Below, one piece after another: positions 27,801 through 35,326 of a DNA stretch of 64,000 nt. Positions within the stretch are counted from its first letter, which is position 1. Each line of letters opens with the position of its first letter. The notes under the pieces are model-generated. The model was not told where the DNA came from. It saw nothing but the letters and a program-made list of their open reading frames with translations, and searched no databases. Source of the stretch: Streptomyces sp. NBC_00234 (GTDB taxonomy: Bacteria > Actinomycetota > Actinomycetes > Streptomycetales > Streptomycetaceae); NCBI RefSeq assembly GCF_036195325.1, contig NZ_CP108101.1:7936001-8000000 (forward strand), written 5' to 3'. The position numbers and the translations under genes were made by a program.

Positions 27801-28535
27801 GTCGATGCCGGTGTCGAGCACCGCCACCTTGACGCCCTTGCCGTCGTACCCGGCGGCCCACGCCTCGGGCGCGCCGATCAGGGGCACGCTCTCCTTGAGG
27901 CCGGCCTTCACACGGCCGTCGAGCCACAGCTTCGCCACACCCGCGCCCAACGTCGGGCTGCCCTGCGGCGCGACGGTGGTCCAGAAGGTGCGGGTCTGCT
28001 TCTTCTCGGCGCTGAGTGCAGCACCGCTGATGCCCTTGAGCTTGCGGGTCAGCTTGCTGCCCCGGGGGGCCGTCGGCTCGACGGCCGAGCGGGACTTCGG
28101 CCGGTCGTACGTTGCGATCAGTGGCACCGCGGCGGACTTCGCGTCGTCGTAGCCCATCTCGATCAGGTCGGTGACGTTGAACAGCCGCCTGTCCAGCTCG
28201 GCCGTGCCCAGGAGCGGCGCCGCCTCGTCCGGGACGACGAAGAGGTCACCCTTGATCTTCTGGATCTTTACGCCGCCGACGGCGCTGTCCGGCCGGTCGA
28301 CGTCGGCTGTCTGCGTGCCGTCGGCCATCGTGCTGACGGTGACGACATCGCCGGTGACCAGGGTGACCTTGTGGGTCGCCGAGGGCTTGGCGGGAACGGT
28401 GGGCTTGCTCGGGGAGGCTTGTGCGGGCGCTTGCAGAACCGCGAGCCCCGACGCCAACAGCGGCACGGCGGTGGCAACCGAGATCAGCTGCCAGCGCCTG
28501 CGCCGGAAGGCGGAAGACTGAAAGGGGGAGAACAT
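24801..28535 (-). CDS. Large secreted subtilisin-like serine protease (S8) with PA-type insert
   Basis: A 1244-residue exported protease. A signal peptide (Arg-rich start, hydrophobic core, APAQA cleavage region near 40) is followed by a propeptide and a subtilisin domain at about 210-500. The catalytic triad is Asp241 (VAVLDTGID), His273 (NGHGTHVAGT) and Ser447 (ISGTSMATPH), with oxyanion Asn371. The 700 residues beyond contain beta-rich domains and a PA-like segment near 800-890 (KALIVVNDGVGGLMEYVGES), which often helps bind substrate. Similar very large S8 proteases are common in Streptomyces. ATG 28535 has a weak ribosome-binding site; the signal peptide supports it. A perfect 32-bp palindrome lies 47 bases upstream. 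Confidence 0.93.
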   Translation of the reverse strand: MFSPFQSSAFRRRRWQLISVATAVPLLASGLAVLQAPAQASPSKPTVPAKPSATHKVTLVTGDVVTVSTMADGTQTADVDRPDSAVGGVKIQKIKGDLFVVPDEAAPLLGTAELDRRLFNVTDLIEMGYDDAKSAAVPLIATYDRPKSRSAVEPTAPRGSKLTRKLKGISGAALSAEKKQTRTFWTTVAPQGSPTLGAGVAKLWLDGRVKAGLKESVPLIGAPEAWAAGYDGKGVKVAVLDTGIDANHPDFAGLIDDTASFVPGEGVTDVNGHGTHVAGTIVGSGAASGGDNKGVAPGADLFVGKVLGGVEGYGQDSWIIAGMQWAAETGADVVNMSLGDSYPTDGSDPMSQTVDALSAQYGTLFVIAAGNSGPESISAPGAAASALTVAATDKQDQLASFSSTGPLTYSGAMKPDIAAPGVDITAARSQEMTDGGEGLYRTISGTSMATPHVAGAAAILAQLHPDWTGAQLKEHLMSTAKGLDDGYSPYEVGTGRLDVAAAVRTTVRGTGSLFFGNYTWPHKPEDVAVTKDLTYTNNGSTDITLDLALTNDGGPFALGATTVTVPAGGTAAVPVTGDPQAASAGRHVGYVTATDAATGKPVTRTSVALLKEEERYDLNIKLVGRDGKPASGWVGINLAGDSWPWNVYVEGSTTMRMAPGLYTVAGYLDVAGEKADRSGVAVLVDPETVLKDSSANVVLDASKANLLQTEAPQRTEDRQRKVDFNVHYKGLDPYMDYRSAYVLPPTYDDVYIAPTEPMKQGEFMLITRWRKGEPQLGLSTLGGRLRFEAMVQAGSALGTATDTLAAVYAGNGATSAYEKTNAKGKVVVITRSDEVSPQERTDAAVAAGAKALIVVNDGVGGLMEYVGESAIPVATVHRDAGKALIATAKAGILKLTVKQTEHTPFVYDLTRDYPGQVPDRELVYKPSQRDLARIDARYYSATEGKLSEGYRSDFTLSPSFNMPEIEWHPGTRTEWVTPGQVWREFHAQGVDGPLPWVMVSGDNTYAKGSTSRLDWFAPLTRPAQSESFGVYNSRWQNYMTWNVQAWASASDNMRLGGYLPWGETPSHLQVFQGDKLIHDNPVSGDMQWVEVPAGNLPYRTVLDVERPGDVFRLSTRTHSEWTFMSDTVDSDFFEPFSVLNLNYELESDLHGDVKANTTQRIALKPVSMDLGTVPGKVTTVRLDVSYDDGATWQKVTLAKGSGGSWTGSFRTARKPGGFVSVRASAGTDRGFGVKNEIIRAYGLR

Positions 28536-28581
28536 GCCATGGGTCTATCGGCCGGCGACGCCCGACGTGAAGACTTGATGA

Positions 28582-28613
28582 CGGCAAGTCCTTGCCATGG
28601 CAAGGACTTGCCG
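28582..28613. promoter_or_regulatory. Perfect 32-bp palindrome upstream of the S8 protease
   Basis: Sixteen-base arms meet at 28597/28598 with no mismatch; the centre is CCATGG and each arm holds CAAGTCCTTG-type sequence. The element lies 47-78 bases above the protease start codon. It could be a dimeric or tetrameric repressor site or a strong hairpin in the 5' leader. There is no adjacent regulator gene to point to. Confidence 0.75.
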
Positions 28614-28744
28614 ACCGCAAACGGCGCTTATCCCGGGCAAGCCTGACGTCTCGGCGCCGACGACAGCGGCCGACGCCGTGCGCGGCTCCGCCGCCGACGA
28701 AGGCGATCGCGGGACCTGGGGAGACCCTCTCCACAGCTTCGTGT

Positions 28745-28778
28745 GCTGCCTCAGGAGGCGGAACAGTCACCCCTGAGG
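28745..28778. terminator. 9-bp hairpin after the DHFR-like gene
   Basis: TGCCTCAGG at 28745-28753 pairs perfectly with CCTGAGGCA at 28770-28778 across a 16-nt loop, six bases beyond the reductase stop. A moderate terminator candidate. Confidence 0.5.
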
Positions 28779-28783
28779 CACCG

Positions 28784-29428
28784 TCACTTTCGCCAGAACA
28801 GGTGGTGTGTCACGCCGCTCGGGCTGGGCACGACCTCCAGGTGGAATCGGTCGAGGAGCTCGTCGGGGGACTCCCAGAGACGTAGTCCGGATCCGAGCTT
28901 GATCGGCGAGACGGCCACATGCATGGTGTCGACGAGGTCGGCGTCGAGGAACTGGCGGATGGTGGTGACTCCGCCGCCGAGTCGGACGTCCTTGCCCCGT
29001 GCCGCTTCCCGGGCCTGTTCGAGGACGGTGGCCGGGTCGCCGTCGGCGAAGTGGAACGTGGTGTCGGAGAGCGTGAACGACGGGCGCGTGTGGTGGGTCA
29101 TGACGAACACCGGAGTGTGGAAGGGGGGCTCGTCGCCCCACCATCCGCGCCACTCGTGGTCGTTCCAGGGCCCGCGCTGGGGCCCGAACTTGTTGCGCCC
29201 CATGATCTCGGCGCCGATGTTGTGTGCGAAGTCCCGTGTGAAGTAGTCGTCGAGGCCCCGGCCGCCCCCGGGGTCGGTGCGCATGGGCCAGCTCGCCGTG
29301 GCTCCGGCCCAGGCGAACAGTCTCTCCGGATGGTCGAAGCCGAACGGCCTCTCGAGACTCTGGTCCACACCGGCAGCGACGCCGTCACTCGAGACGTTGA
29401 AGTTCTGGACCCGCACTAGCTGAGCCAC
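28784..29428 (-). CDS. Dihydrofolate-reductase-fold (RibD C-terminal) reductase
   Basis: A 214-residue NADPH-dependent reductase-like protein of the RibD_C family. Features are an N-terminal FNVSSDGVAAGVDQS, IGAEIMGRNKFGPQRG, FVMTHH, and the cofactor-binding stretch DVRLGGGVTTIRQFLDADLVDTMHVAVSP. Stand-alone members of this family are widespread in actinomycetes and few have known substrates; the protein is not expected to be the folate-pathway enzyme. GTG 29428 is preceded by AGGAGAAAC. It is not obviously linked to its neighbours. Confidence 0.9.
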   Translation of the reverse strand: MAQLVRVQNFNVSSDGVAAGVDQSLERPFGFDHPERLFAWAGATASWPMRTDPGGGRGLDDYFTRDFAHNIGAEIMGRNKFGPQRGPWNDHEWRGWWGDEPPFHTPVFVMTHHTRPSFTLSDTTFHFADGDPATVLEQAREAARGKDVRLGGGVTTIRQFLDADLVDTMHVAVSPIKLGSGLRLWESPDELLDRFHLEVVPSPSGVTHHLFWRK

Positions 29429-29624
29429 GTGTTTCTCCTGGGGTGGGGACCTGTGGGGCTGCGTGGTGCGGACGCCTCGTGTGGTGAGAGGGCGTTCGCC
29501 CTGTGAAGACTTCCACTATCTGCTCGATCATCAAGGAGGCTTGACGGAGCCGTCACGGACGGCAGGGCCAGGTCAGTGATGTCACTCCGACGACATCAGT
29601 CACGAGACCCGGACAGGGCGACCG

Positions 29625-30263
29625 TCACGCGCCCCTGGTTCCCAGAACCATGTTCACGCCAGGGCTGTCGCAGGTTCGGCCACCCGCGTACAACCGCGAC
29701 GGGACGGCACGGAGTCGGCCCAGCTCCGACGCCCAGACCCCGAGCGCGGTGAAATCCCCGTCGGCGAGGCCGCACCGCGGGTCGACCCGGTGCAGCAGGG
29801 CAGGACCGTCGTGGTGATTCCGGACCCAGGCGCGATCCGCCTCCGTGATCTCGTCGTCGACCCAGGCGAACGCACGGCCCCTCGCCCACTCCACGATCTC
29901 CGGCGTCTTCCAGAACACGCCGTCCACGGGCGCGCGTCGCGGCGAGGGCCAGGGGATGAAAGGCAGGTCCGGCAGGCCCAGGACGGGGGCGACGAAGGTG
30001 TTGGCCTCCTCCTCCCACGTCGTCGCCCAGACCAGGTCGTAGGGAAGGTCGGCCAGCGCCGGGCCGTGGGTCGGGTTGAGCCACACGCGCAAGGGCTTGA
30101 CCGGCTTGTTCGGCAGGCCCCACTCGGTCAGGCGTCGACGCTCGGCCGCCTCCCAGCGAGGCGTGGACCAGCGGTGCGTCTCGTAGCCCTCGGGTCTGCG
30201 GTGCGGCTTCGCGGCGTACGGATTCAGTGGTCCGTCCACATCGATCAGCAGGAGGGGACGCAC
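29625..30263 (-). CDS. HAD-like hypothetical protein (copy 1 of a local family)
   Basis: A 212-residue protein starting with the HAD-type nucleophile motif LLLIDVDGPLN. Other conserved blocks are DLVWATTWEEEANTFVAP and FAWVDDEITEADRAWV, the second supplying the acidic pair expected of HAD motif IV. A clear paralogue lies at 60725-61255. HAD enzymes are mostly phosphohydrolases, but no substrate can be inferred. GTG 30263 follows a strong AAGGAGGG. It lies 70 bases downstream of the imine reductase on the same strand and might be the last gene of the transporter operon, although its strong ribosome-binding site and spacing are also compatible with independent expression. Confidence 0.8.
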   Translation of the reverse strand: MRPLLLIDVDGPLNPYAAKPHRRPEGYETHRWSTPRWEAAERRRLTEWGLPNKPVKPLRVWLNPTHGPALADLPYDLVWATTWEEEANTFVAPVLGLPDLPFIPWPSPRRAPVDGVFWKTPEIVEWARGRAFAWVDDEITEADRAWVRNHHDGPALLHRVDPRCGLADGDFTALGVWASELGRLRAVPSRLYAGGRTCDSPGVNMVLGTRGA

Positions 30264-30333
30264 GTCGACCCTCCTTTGCCCGAGACCCGAACGCTACAGG
30301 GAGGGACGACGACACCCGGCGGAATTTCGGCGG

Positions 30334-31329
30334 TCAACTGCTGAGTTCGATGCGCGTGCCCACCCCCCGCGCATGGGCGAGGTCGATCAGCAGTCGGGCC
30401 AGGGCGAGGTCCTGGAGGCCCACGCCCACCGAGTTGAACAGGGTGATGTCGCTGTCGGACGTCCGGCCGGGTTCGAGACCCGCGAGTACGGCGCCGAGTT
30501 CGCAGCGGAAGTCGTCCTCGGTGACTGCGCCTTCGGCGAGCGGGATCAGGACCTCGCCGGACTTCGCGCGCGCCGTCGTATAGGCGTCCACCACCACGCG
30601 GCTGCGTACGACGCCCTCCGTGTCGATCTCCCGGTGGTCGGGGCGCGGCGGGGCGCCGACCGCGTTGATGTGCTGGCCCGGGGACAGCCAGCTGCCCAGG
30701 ACCAGCGGTTCGCGGGACGGGGTCAGTGTGCAGAGGACGTCCGACGCCTCCACGACCGCTCGGGGCCCGGTCGTCACCGTCGCGTCGGTGGCCAGTTCCG
30801 TGCGGATCCAGTCCGCTAGTTCCTGGCTTCGGGCGGGGGTGCGCCCCCAGAGCACGACGCGTTCGTAGGCGCGGCCCGGCAACAGCGCGCGGGCGTGCGC
30901 GCGGGCCAGCGGTCCGGTGCCGATGAGGCCGAGCGTGCGCGCGTCCTCCCGGGCGAGGGCGCGGGTGGCGACCGCGGTGGCGGCTGCCGTGCGGGCGCGC
31001 GTCACCTCGGCTCCGTCGAGCAGTGCCTGACAGGCCCCCGTCTCCGCCGACACCGCCAGCACGGCCGAGCGCTGCACGGGGAGTCCGCGTTCGCGGTTGG
31101 CGGGCAGGTCCGCCAGCAGTTTCACCGTGGCCAGGCCGGCCGGAGCCGATGCCGCCGCCATGGCGAGGAACGTCCCGTCGGAGCCGGGGAGCGGCATGGC
31201 GGGCGGGGGCGGCAGGACTGCGCGGCCGAGCGCGAGATCCAGGTGACACTGCTCCACTGCCGCCTCGACGTCCTCCCCGGCGTCCTTGAGCAGCGTGACG
31301 ATGTCGGAGCGGGTCAGGATCAGCGTCAT
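30334..31329 (-). CDS. Imine reductase of the ornithine cyclodeaminase/mu-crystallin family
   Basis: A 331-residue NAD(P)-dependent enzyme. The substrate domain has the conserved VKLL lysine near residue 69 and VTRARTAAATAVATRALA; the Rossmann domain has LGLIGTGPLARAHARAL. True ornithine cyclodeaminases carry a catalytic Asp in INxxGxD; here the segment reads INAVGAPPRPDHREID, with proline at that place, as in mu-crystallin (INAVGASRPD...). Ketimine or pyrroline-2-carboxylate reduction is therefore more likely than ornithine cyclisation (inference). ATG 31329 follows AAGGAC. It is 70 bases behind the second permease and probably belongs to the same operon, so its substrate may derive from the imported compound. 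Confidence 0.85.
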   Translation of the reverse strand: MTLILTRSDIVTLLKDAGEDVEAAVEQCHLDLALGRAVLPPPPAMPLPGSDGTFLAMAAASAPAGLATVKLLADLPANRERGLPVQRSAVLAVSAETGACQALLDGAEVTRARTAAATAVATRALAREDARTLGLIGTGPLARAHARALLPGRAYERVVLWGRTPARSQELADWIRTELATDATVTTGPRAVVEASDVLCTLTPSREPLVLGSWLSPGQHINAVGAPPRPDHREIDTEGVVRSRVVVDAYTTARAKSGEVLIPLAEGAVTEDDFRCELGAVLAGLEPGRTSDSDITLFNSVGVGLQDLALARLLIDLAHARGVGTRIELSS

Positions 31330-31399
31330 GATTCTTGTCCTTGGGGAGTTGGGGGAGGGCGGGCGGAGGGCGGTCGGCGTGCGGGGCTGCGAGGGACCG

Positions 31400-32323
31400 T
31401 CAGGTTCCACGCAGGAACGGGACCGTCAGGCCCGAAGGCGCCCGGCTGCGGCCGACCAGCCCGCTGACCGCGAGCAGCGCGAAGACGTACGGGAGCGTCG
31501 ACAGGAGCGGCGCGGACAGGTGCAGACCCAGCGCGGGCGCCGCGAACCGCAGCGACTGCACCACACCGAAGAACAGGCAGGCGACGAGAGTCGGCCAGGC
31601 GCGCCAGCGGCCCGCGATCACCGCGACGACCGCCAGATAGCCGATGCCCCCGGTGATGTTGTCACTGAAGGCGTGGACCTCCGACAGCGCCAACTGGGCT
31701 CCCGCCAGGCCGGATACGGCGCCGGTGGCCAGCACCGCCGCGTACCGGATCGTACGCACGGGAAGGCCGCAGCGGTCCGCGGTGGTCGCGTCCTCACCGA
31801 CCGCGTCGACGGCCAGCCCCCACACCGTACGACGGCTGAACCCGAGAGCCAGGGCGACGGCGATGACGAAAGCCGCGTAACCGAGTGCGGTCTGCTCGAA
31901 GAGGGCCGGACCCAGGACGGGGATGCGGTGCAGCCCGGGTACGGGGATCGGTTCGAAGCCGGGCACGGACTCGGCCGCGGCGTCGCCGAACAGGACCCGG
32001 GAGCCGTACGTCGTCGCGCCGAGCGCCAGGGCGTTCGCCGTGATGCCCGTGACGATCTGGTCCGCGCGCAGGGTCACGCTGAGCACCGCCTGAAGTGCCG
32101 CGAACAGAAGCCCAGCGACCAGGGCCGTGAGCACGCCCACGCTCGCGCTCCCCGAGGCGAGTGCGCCCGCGGCGCCGGCAAAGGCGCCGGTCAGCATCAT
32201 GCCTTCGACGGAGAGATTCAGGACTCCCGCACGTTCGCTGAGGAGTTCGCCCGACGAGGCGAGGAGGAGAGGGATGGCCAGGCGCACCCCACCGGAGGCG
32301 AGCTCGTCGACGACCGCACTCAT
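31400..32323 (-). CDS. BMP-type ABC transporter permease, second subunit
   Basis: A 307-residue inner-membrane protein with 8-9 hydrophobic segments. It matches the YufQ/NupQ-type permease: LLLASSGELLSERAGVLNLSVEGMMLTGA at the start and GGIGYLAVVAVIAGRW near residue 230 are family features. It starts at ATG 32323, overlapping the other permease by four bases, so the pair is translated together. The two permeases form the heterodimeric pore that the ATPase at 33605 powers. Homologous systems import nucleosides. Confidence 0.92.
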   Translation of the reverse strand: MSAVVDELASGGVRLAIPLLLASSGELLSERAGVLNLSVEGMMLTGAFAGAAGALASGSASVGVLTALVAGLLFAALQAVLSVTLRADQIVTGITANALALGATTYGSRVLFGDAAAESVPGFEPIPVPGLHRIPVLGPALFEQTALGYAAFVIAVALALGFSRRTVWGLAVDAVGEDATTADRCGLPVRTIRYAAVLATGAVSGLAGAQLALSEVHAFSDNITGGIGYLAVVAVIAGRWRAWPTLVACLFFGVVQSLRFAAPALGLHLSAPLLSTLPYVFALLAVSGLVGRSRAPSGLTVPFLRGT

Positions 32324-33414
32324 GAGGCGCTCCCGGTGCGTGTGGTGTTGAACATGGCGGCGGCGACGAACAGGACGAGCAGGCTCTGCACGATCTGCAC
32401 GGACGAGGCGGGGACATCGGCCGCGAGCTGGAGGTTGATGCCGCCGTTGGTCAGGAATCCGAAGAGGAGCGACACGGCGACCACGGCCATGAGCGAGCCG
32501 CGTGCCAGCAGTCCCACGACCAGCCCGGAGAAGCCGTAGCCGGAGGAGAAGTGCTCGGCGAGCACGTACGGGGCGATGGCGACGAGGGCCGCGCCCGCGA
32601 CCCCCGCCGCACCGCCGGCGAACGCCAGACTGCCCGCTTCGAGCCGGCCCACGGGCAGTCCGAGGCGGGCCGAGGCGGCGGGGGAGTGCCCGACGGACCG
32701 GAGCCGCAGGCCGACGGCCGTGTGCCGCAGGACGACACCGGTGATCACGGCGGCGACTGCCGCGATCACCACGATCGCGGTCGCGGGCGACTCGACACCG
32801 CCGATCAGGGGCAGTTGGGCCCCGGGCGGCAAGGGAGCGGACTGCGGAAGGGTCTCGGACGAGGTCACGGGCTGGCGCAGCAACGCCTCCTCGTGCACGG
32901 CCACCGACACCAGGCCCACTCCGACGAAATTGAGCAGAAGCGTCGTGATCACCTCGCTGGTGCCCCGCTTCATCCGCAGCCATGCGGCGATCCCGGCCCA
33001 GGAGGCTCCCGCGGCGAACCCGGCGACGAGGACCACCGGCACCCCGAGCGCGGACGGTACCCCCGCGGGCAGCGCCAGCCCCACGGCCGCGGCAGCCGCC
33101 CCGCCCGCGCAGAGCTGGCCCTCCCCACCGACGTTCACCAGGCCCGCACGGTGCGCGACGGTGAATCCGGTGGCGATGAGGGCCAGCACCGCGGCCGAGT
33201 TGAGGGAACTCCCGATGGCGTACGGCGACCCGAACATGCCCTCGACGAGCGCGTCCCAGGCCGTCGCCGGCGCTGTTCCGGCTCCTACGACGAGTCCGAG
33301 TCCCACGGCACCGGCGAGCACAACGGCGAGAACGCCGACAGCGACCGGGTGCCGGAGGGCGACGGAGAACCGGAAGGGCGCGATCGCGGGCAGGGGAAGG
33401 GATGGGGGCGACAT
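32320..33414 (-). CDS. BMP-type ABC transporter permease, first subunit
   Basis: A 364-residue membrane protein of the YufP/NupP type. The stretch GSSLNSAAVLALIATGFTVAHRAGLVNVGGEGQL is diagnostic of the family, and GTSEVITTLLLNFVGVGL forms the coupling helix region. About ten hydrophobic segments are present. ATG 33414 follows AGGAGCC. It is separated from the ATPase gene upstream by a 190-bp G-rich gap (see 33511-33569), unusual in an operon that otherwise overlaps. Confidence 0.92.
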   Translation of the reverse strand: MSPPSLPLPAIAPFRFSVALRHPVAVGVLAVVLAGAVGLGLVVGAGTAPATAWDALVEGMFGSPYAIGSSLNSAAVLALIATGFTVAHRAGLVNVGGEGQLCAGGAAAAAVGLALPAGVPSALGVPVVLVAGFAAGASWAGIAAWLRMKRGTSEVITTLLLNFVGVGLVSVAVHEEALLRQPVTSSETLPQSAPLPPGAQLPLIGGVESPATAIVVIAAVAAVITGVVLRHTAVGLRLRSVGHSPAASARLGLPVGRLEAGSLAFAGGAAGVAGAALVAIAPYVLAEHFSSGYGFSGLVVGLLARGSLMAVVAVSLLFGFLTNGGINLQLAADVPASSVQIVQSLLVLFVAAAMFNTTRTGSAS

Positions 33415-33510
33415 GGTGGCTCCTATGAGGGGCGTGGAAGACGTGCGTGTCCCTGCGCCGGTGGGGACGAGGGGCGGGGCGAGGGCGAGCGCGGTCTCGC
33501 CCGCAGGCGC

Positions 33511-33569
33511 GGGACGGGGAGGGAAAGGATGGGATGGGAGAGGGGGCGAGGTGGGGGAGAGGGGACGGG
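33511..33569 (+). repeat. G-tract cluster inside the transporter operon, quadruplex-prone
   Basis: Nine runs of three or more G occur within 59 bases on the plus strand (33511-33513, 33516-33519, 33521-33523, 33531-33533, 33536-33538, 33542-33546, 33553-33557, 33561-33564, 33567-33569), nearly free of pyrimidines. It lies between the ATPase stop and the first permease start; the plus strand is the template, so the mRNA would be C/U-rich. Confidence 0.6.
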
Positions 33570-33604
33570 ACCGGGCCCGGCCTTCGGCTGATCCGGAGTC
33601 AGGT

Positions 33605-35326
33605 TCAGCGGCCCGAGGCGCCGTCGCGTACCGCCTGCGCCGGCTCCTGAGCGACGCCATCCGGCCCGGGACGCACGCACTCCACGCCGGTTTCCGGCGT
33701 GCTCGCGCCGAGCATCAGCGTGCCGATTCGCTCCCGGGCGTCCGCTTCCCGCGGATCGACCGGCCCCAGCAGCTTCCCCCGGTACGCCACGACGATCCGG
33801 TCGCACAGGACCAGCAGCTCGGCCAGCTCGCTGGAGACCACCAGGACGCCGGCCCCCGCCTCGGAGGCGCGGCGGATACGGGAGTGCACGGCGCCGACCG
33901 CTCCGATGTCCAGGCCACGGGTGGGCTGCGCCGCTGCCAGGCAGATCAGCGGGTCGAGTGCCAGTTCCCGCGCCAGGACGACCTTCTGCTGGTTGCCGCC
34001 GGACAACGACGACAGGAGGGCCGCGGAGCCGTCCGCCCGGATGCCGTGCTCGGCGATCACCTCGTCCGCCGCCCGGCCCATCGCCCGCCGGTCCAGGAAC
34101 GTCCCGTACCGGCGGAACTGCCCGAGCCGTCCGAGGAACAGATTCGCGGCGACCGGCAGTTCGGGCACGCACCCCTCCCGGTGGCGGTCCTCGGGCACCA
34201 CGCCGAGCCCCGCCCGGGTCCGCTCGCGCGGCGCCGCGCGCGTCAGATCCCGTCCGTCGAGCTCCACCCGGCCGCCGTCGGGCGTCAGCGCGCCGCCGAG
34301 CAGGGCCATCAGCTCGCTCTGGCCGTTTCCCTCGACCCCGGCGATCCCGACGATCTCGCCGGCTCCGACATCGAGGGAGACGGTGTCGAGCGCGTACGTG
34401 CCGTCGGGGCGACGCAGGCTGATCCCGCTGAGGCGCAGCGCCGGCCCGGCCGCCGGACCCTCCGCCCGGCGTGCGGGCGTGGCGGGTGCCGGACCGTCGG
34501 AGCGGCCGTCGTGTCCGGCCCCGTCGGTGGAGGAGCGCGGACTGCCGGTCTCGTCCGTCGCCGGAGCCACGTCGTCGGCGGCGAGACCGATCGTGCCCGC
34601 GAGCCCCGCGCCCAGTGATTCGGCGGGCCGCCCGATCATCAGAGGTACCAGACGCTCCGGGGGCAGTTCGGACAGCGGCCCGCCCCCGGACACCCGCCCA
34701 CCGCGCAGGACGGTCGCCGCGTCCCCGGCCCGCGCCGCCTCGCCGAGCTTGTGCGTCACGAGGACCACGGCCCGCCCCGACTCGGCGATCCGGCGGCAAG
34801 TCGCCAGGAGTGCGTCCGTCTCGGCGGGGCCGAGGACTCCGGTCGGTTCGTCCAGCACCAGCAGCCGGGGTTCCCGCAGCAGCGCTTTCACGATTTCGAC
34901 CCGCTGCCGCACCCCGACGGGCAGATCACTCACCCTAAGGTCGAGGTCGAGGTCGAGCCCGTAGTCCTCCCGCACACGCGCCACCCGACGCGGCAGATCC
35001 CGCAGGCGCAGCAGTCGCAGGTTCTCGCCGACCGTCAGGGTCGGTACGAGGCTGAAGTGCTGGTGCACCATGGCGACGCCCGCGGCGAGCGCGTCGGCGG
35101 GCCGGCGTGGCGCGTAGGGCGAGCCGTACAGCCGCAGTCCGCCCCCGTCCGGCGTGACGGAGCCGCCCACGACGTGGCAGAGGGTGGACTTGCCGGCGCC
35201 GTTCTCACCGAGCACGCAGTGCACGGTGCCGGCCTCGACGACGAGGCCGACCTCTTCCAGGGCCCGCACCGCACCGAAGGACTTGGTGAGCCCCGTGATC
35301 TCCAGGGCGGGAACAGGCGCGCTCAT
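33605..35326 (-). CDS. BMP-type ABC transporter ATPase (two nucleotide-binding domains)
   Basis: A 573-residue protein with two ABC domains in tandem, as in YufO/RbsA-type importers. Domain 1 (about 8-240) has Walker A GENGAGKST near residue 40, MVHQHFSLVPTLTVGENL and LLVLDEPTGVLGPAE. Domain 2 (about 310-560) has a degenerate Walker A (GVEGNGQSEL) and signature LSGGNQQKVVLARELALDP, normal for this subfamily. A Ser/Asp/Pro-rich linker of about 70 residues between them is unusually long. ATG 35326 overlaps the lipoprotein stop by four bases. It energises the permeases encoded just downstream. Confidence 0.95.
   Translation of the reverse strand: MSAPVPALEITGLTKSFGAVRALEEVGLVVEAGTVHCVLGENGAGKSTLCHVVGGSVTPDGGGLRLYGSPYAPRRPADALAAGVAMVHQHFSLVPTLTVGENLRLLRLRDLPRRVARVREDYGLDLDLDLRVSDLPVGVRQRVEIVKALLREPRLLVLDEPTGVLGPAETDALLATCRRIAESGRAVVLVTHKLGEAARAGDAATVLRGGRVSGGGPLSELPPERLVPLMIGRPAESLGAGLAGTIGLAADDVAPATDETGSPRSSTDGAGHDGRSDGPAPATPARRAEGPAAGPALRLSGISLRRPDGTYALDTVSLDVGAGEIVGIAGVEGNGQSELMALLGGALTPDGGRVELDGRDLTRAAPRERTRAGLGVVPEDRHREGCVPELPVAANLFLGRLGQFRRYGTFLDRRAMGRAADEVIAEHGIRADGSAALLSSLSGGNQQKVVLARELALDPLICLAAAQPTRGLDIGAVGAVHSRIRRASEAGAGVLVVSSELAELLVLCDRIVVAYRGKLLGPVDPREADARERIGTLMLGASTPETGVECVRPGPDGVAQEPAQAVRDGASGR

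Noticed and set aside
24708..28646. A 1312-residue plus-strand frame opposite the S8 protease gene
   Set aside because: It is the antisense shadow of a high-GC gene: no ribosome-binding site, Arg/Val/Gly/Asp-rich composition, no domain, whereas the minus strand encodes an intact protease.
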